The position numbers and the translations under genes are program-made. Below the pieces are notes generated by a model. That model did not search any database, was not told the DNA's origin, and was given only the letters and a program-made list of their open reading frames with translations. A stretch of DNA of 64,000 nucleotides from Treponema bryantii (GTDB taxonomy: Bacteria; Spirochaetota; Spirochaetia; Treponematales; Treponemataceae): positions 54,466 to 118,465 of the forward strand of contig NZ_FORI01000009.1 in NCBI RefSeq assembly GCF_900113965.1, written 5' to 3'. This document shows, piece by piece, positions 62,686-64,000 of this stretch; the first letter of the stretch is position 1; each line of letters opens with the position of its first letter.

Positions 62686-63192
62686 ATGAGCAAGAGTTTG
62701 TCTTATGAAGAAAAATTAGAACTCATAAGATTATGGAAAGAAGAAAATTATTCGAGAAGAATGCTAACTGAACATTTCGGAGTATCACAGCATGTTGTAG
62801 ATCGATGGAAAAAACGTTATTTAATTCATGGAGAAAAAGGATTAATTTCAAGAAAAACAAATCGTCCTTATACAAAAGAACAAATAGAAAAAATTCTACA
62901 AGAACTTAAAACTGGAATTTCACAGAAAACAATTGCAGCTAAATATCAGATTTCCCATTCAACTTTATCTAGATGGATGTTAAGATATCAATATATGGGA
63001 AAATTTGATCCAACAAAAGCAATAACACCAGATGAAATAAAATCTCTAAAAAAAGAGAATAAAGACAATCCAACTATGATGGAACTGTTAGAGAGGCTTG
63101 AGTATTCAGAAATGGAGAATGCATGCCTAAAAAAATTGGCGACCTTAGTTCAAGCTCGCAAAGAGAAAAATCAGAAGCAATCAAAGAATTAA
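62686..63192 (+). CDS. IS3-family transposase OrfA
   Basis: 168 residues. Two helix-turn-helix units: SYEEKLELIRLWKEENYSRR with HFGVSQHVVDRWKKRY, and KTIAAKYQISHSTLSRWMLRY. It ends in a leucine-zipper-like helix (MMELLERLEYSEMENACLKKL). It binds the terminal repeats. GGAGG precedes the ATG. The heptamer A-AAA-AAA at 63129-63135 lies in the frame needed for -1 slippage into orfB. Confidence 0.93.
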   Translation: MSKSLSYEEKLELIRLWKEENYSRRMLTEHFGVSQHVVDRWKKRYLIHGEKGLISRKTNRPYTKEQIEKILQELKTGISQKTIAAKYQISHSTLSRWMLRYQYMGKFDPTKAITPDEIKSLKKENKDNPTMMELLERLEYSEMENACLKKLATLVQARKEKNQKQSKN

Positions 63193-64000
63193 GGTCAGTA
63201 TATAAATTAGATAGATTGCTGAAATACTTTGATTTAAAGCGTTCGACATTTTATGAGAATATAAAACCCAAGAAAGATAAATACATTGAGATTAAACAGA
63301 AAATCCTTGAGATTTATAATAAAAGCAATAAACGAAAAGGATACAGGTGGATAACATCTGATTTGCATAAATCAGGGGTTCAGATTAATCATAAAACAGT
63401 ATTACGTTTGATGCAGCAGCTGGGAATAAAAAGTATTGTTAGATCAAAGAAATATAATTCTTATTCAGGAGCAACTTCCGGAATTGCAGTAGAAAATATC
63501 CTTCAAAGAAATTTTTCTACAACATCAATTAATCAGAAATGGACAACTGATGTAACAGAATTTAAGGTTTGTGGTAAAAAAATATATCTTTCAGGTATTA
63601 TGGATATGCATAGTAAGGAGATTATCGCCCATACTGTAAGTTTTTCACCTAATATGAAACTTATTATGAACATGATAAAACTTGCATATAAAAAAACTGG
63701 AAATCCAAAAAATGTAATAATTCAATCTGATCAAGGATGGCAATATAGGCATATTTCATATAAGTATTTCCTGAAAAAGAAACATGCAATTCAAAGTATG
63801 TCTCGAAAAGGAAATTGTCTTGATAATGCTGTAATTGAAAATTTCTGGGGTATATTAAAAACAGAATGGTTTTATCTTAATGATTTTGATTCTGTTGATA
63901 AGTTTCTGGAAGAACTAGAATCGTATATTCATTATTTTAATTATGAACGGGATTCCAGTGTTTTAAATTATCGGACTCCAATTGAAGTCCGAATGAAAAA
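63123..64000 (+). CDS. IS3-family transposase OrfB (DDE integrase), 3' end missing
   Basis: At least 292 residues from an ATG at 63123 that lies inside orfA, in its -1 frame; normally made as an OrfAB fusion by slippage. N-terminal HTH_21 part (KRKGYRWITSDLHKSG, VLRLMQQLGI), then the rve core: first Asp in WTTDVTEF, second Asp in IQSDQGWQY, and Glu in DNAVIENFWGILKTE. The frame is open to the last base (TPIEVRMKK), close to the usual C-terminus of the family. Confidence 0.93.
   Translation, partial: MPKKIGDLSSSSQREKSEAIKELRSVYKLDRLLKYFDLKRSTFYENIKPKKDKYIEIKQKILEIYNKSNKRKGYRWITSDLHKSGVQINHKTVLRLMQQLGIKSIVRSKKYNSYSGATSGIAVENILQRNFSTTSINQKWTTDVTEFKVCGKKIYLSGIMDMHSKEIIAHTVSFSPNMKLIMNMIKLAYKKTGNPKNVIIQSDQGWQYRHISYKYFLKKKHAIQSMSRKGNCLDNAVIENFWGILKTEWFYLNDFDSVDKFLEELESYIHYFNYERDSSVLNYRTPIEVRMK

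Larger units (their letters stand above)
62648..64000 (+). mobile_element. IS3-family insertion sequence, IS150-like, right end missing
   Basis: The left end TGAACCCCAAAAGTTGGACA (62648-62667) is of the terminal-repeat type often seen in this IS group. It encloses orfA and orfB in the -1 frame order. The element runs off the right edge; the right terminal repeat and target duplication are outside the window. All coding parts look intact, so it may be active. Confidence 0.9.

Noticed and set aside
1..64000. tRNA or rRNA genes
   Set aside because: No cloverleaf-sized conserved segments or rRNA cores were seen in the intergenic stretches.

Overview
The window looks like the chromosome of a gut or rumen spirochaete of the Treponema type. 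The support is the combination of c-di-GMP proteins (two HD-GYP, one GGDEF/EAL, one PilZ), many plant-polysaccharide enzymes, a GTP-dependent PEP carboxykinase, a type of dispersed palindromic repeat I associate with Treponema-like genomes, and moderately low GC. This assignment is inference from gene content; no rRNA or tRNA lies in the window to confirm it.

Layout. 1-8.3 kb: a truncated YARHG protein, cytidine deaminase, an SPFH protein, a Nudix hydrolase, an esterase, a membrane HD-GYP protein and a GntR/ABC exporter operon with a perfect operator palindrome. 8.3-14.5 kb: a DMT transporter, an alcohol dehydrogenase, GH26 and GH43 glycosidases, and galT. 14.5-22.6 kb: a GGDEF/EAL protein, folA, the purE-purM-purN run, a LuxR-type membrane regulator and an FAD oxidoreductase. 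22.6-26.3 kb: a 40-codon small gene and an amino-acid ABC transporter whose binding protein appears circularly permuted. 26.3-31.1 kb: glgX-glgP. 31.2-36.7 kb: era, a second HD-GYP protein, a TSCPD protein, ychF and an ion transporter. 36.6-38 kb: a candidate small RNA and a Phd/PIN toxin-antitoxin pair with a PBECR-like third gene. 38-46.5 kb: GH5, a PurF-like protein lacking the catalytic Cys, and an intracellular esterase/GH43 pair. 46.5-56.6 kb: six units of a paired inverted motif at an exact 63-bp period, then a 3179-residue secreted protein. 56.6-64 kb: PilZ, an FtsJ-type methyltransferase, a 55-codon gene, two surface lipoproteins, pckG and an IS3-family element cut by the window end.

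How the genes fit together: secreted GH26, GH5, GH43 and a beta-helix lipoprotein would cut plant polymers; the cytoplasmic esterase/GH43 pair would finish imported acetylated xylo-oligosaccharides; galT, glgX and glgP handle galactose and stored glucan; pckG links C3 and C4 metabolism. The most unusual items are the 63-bp array, the permuted binding protein, a recurring pattern of promoters placed so that the mRNA would start at or within a few bases of the ATG (seven genes), the independently promoted small genes and small RNA, and dispersed repeats that sit in frame inside two coding sequences.
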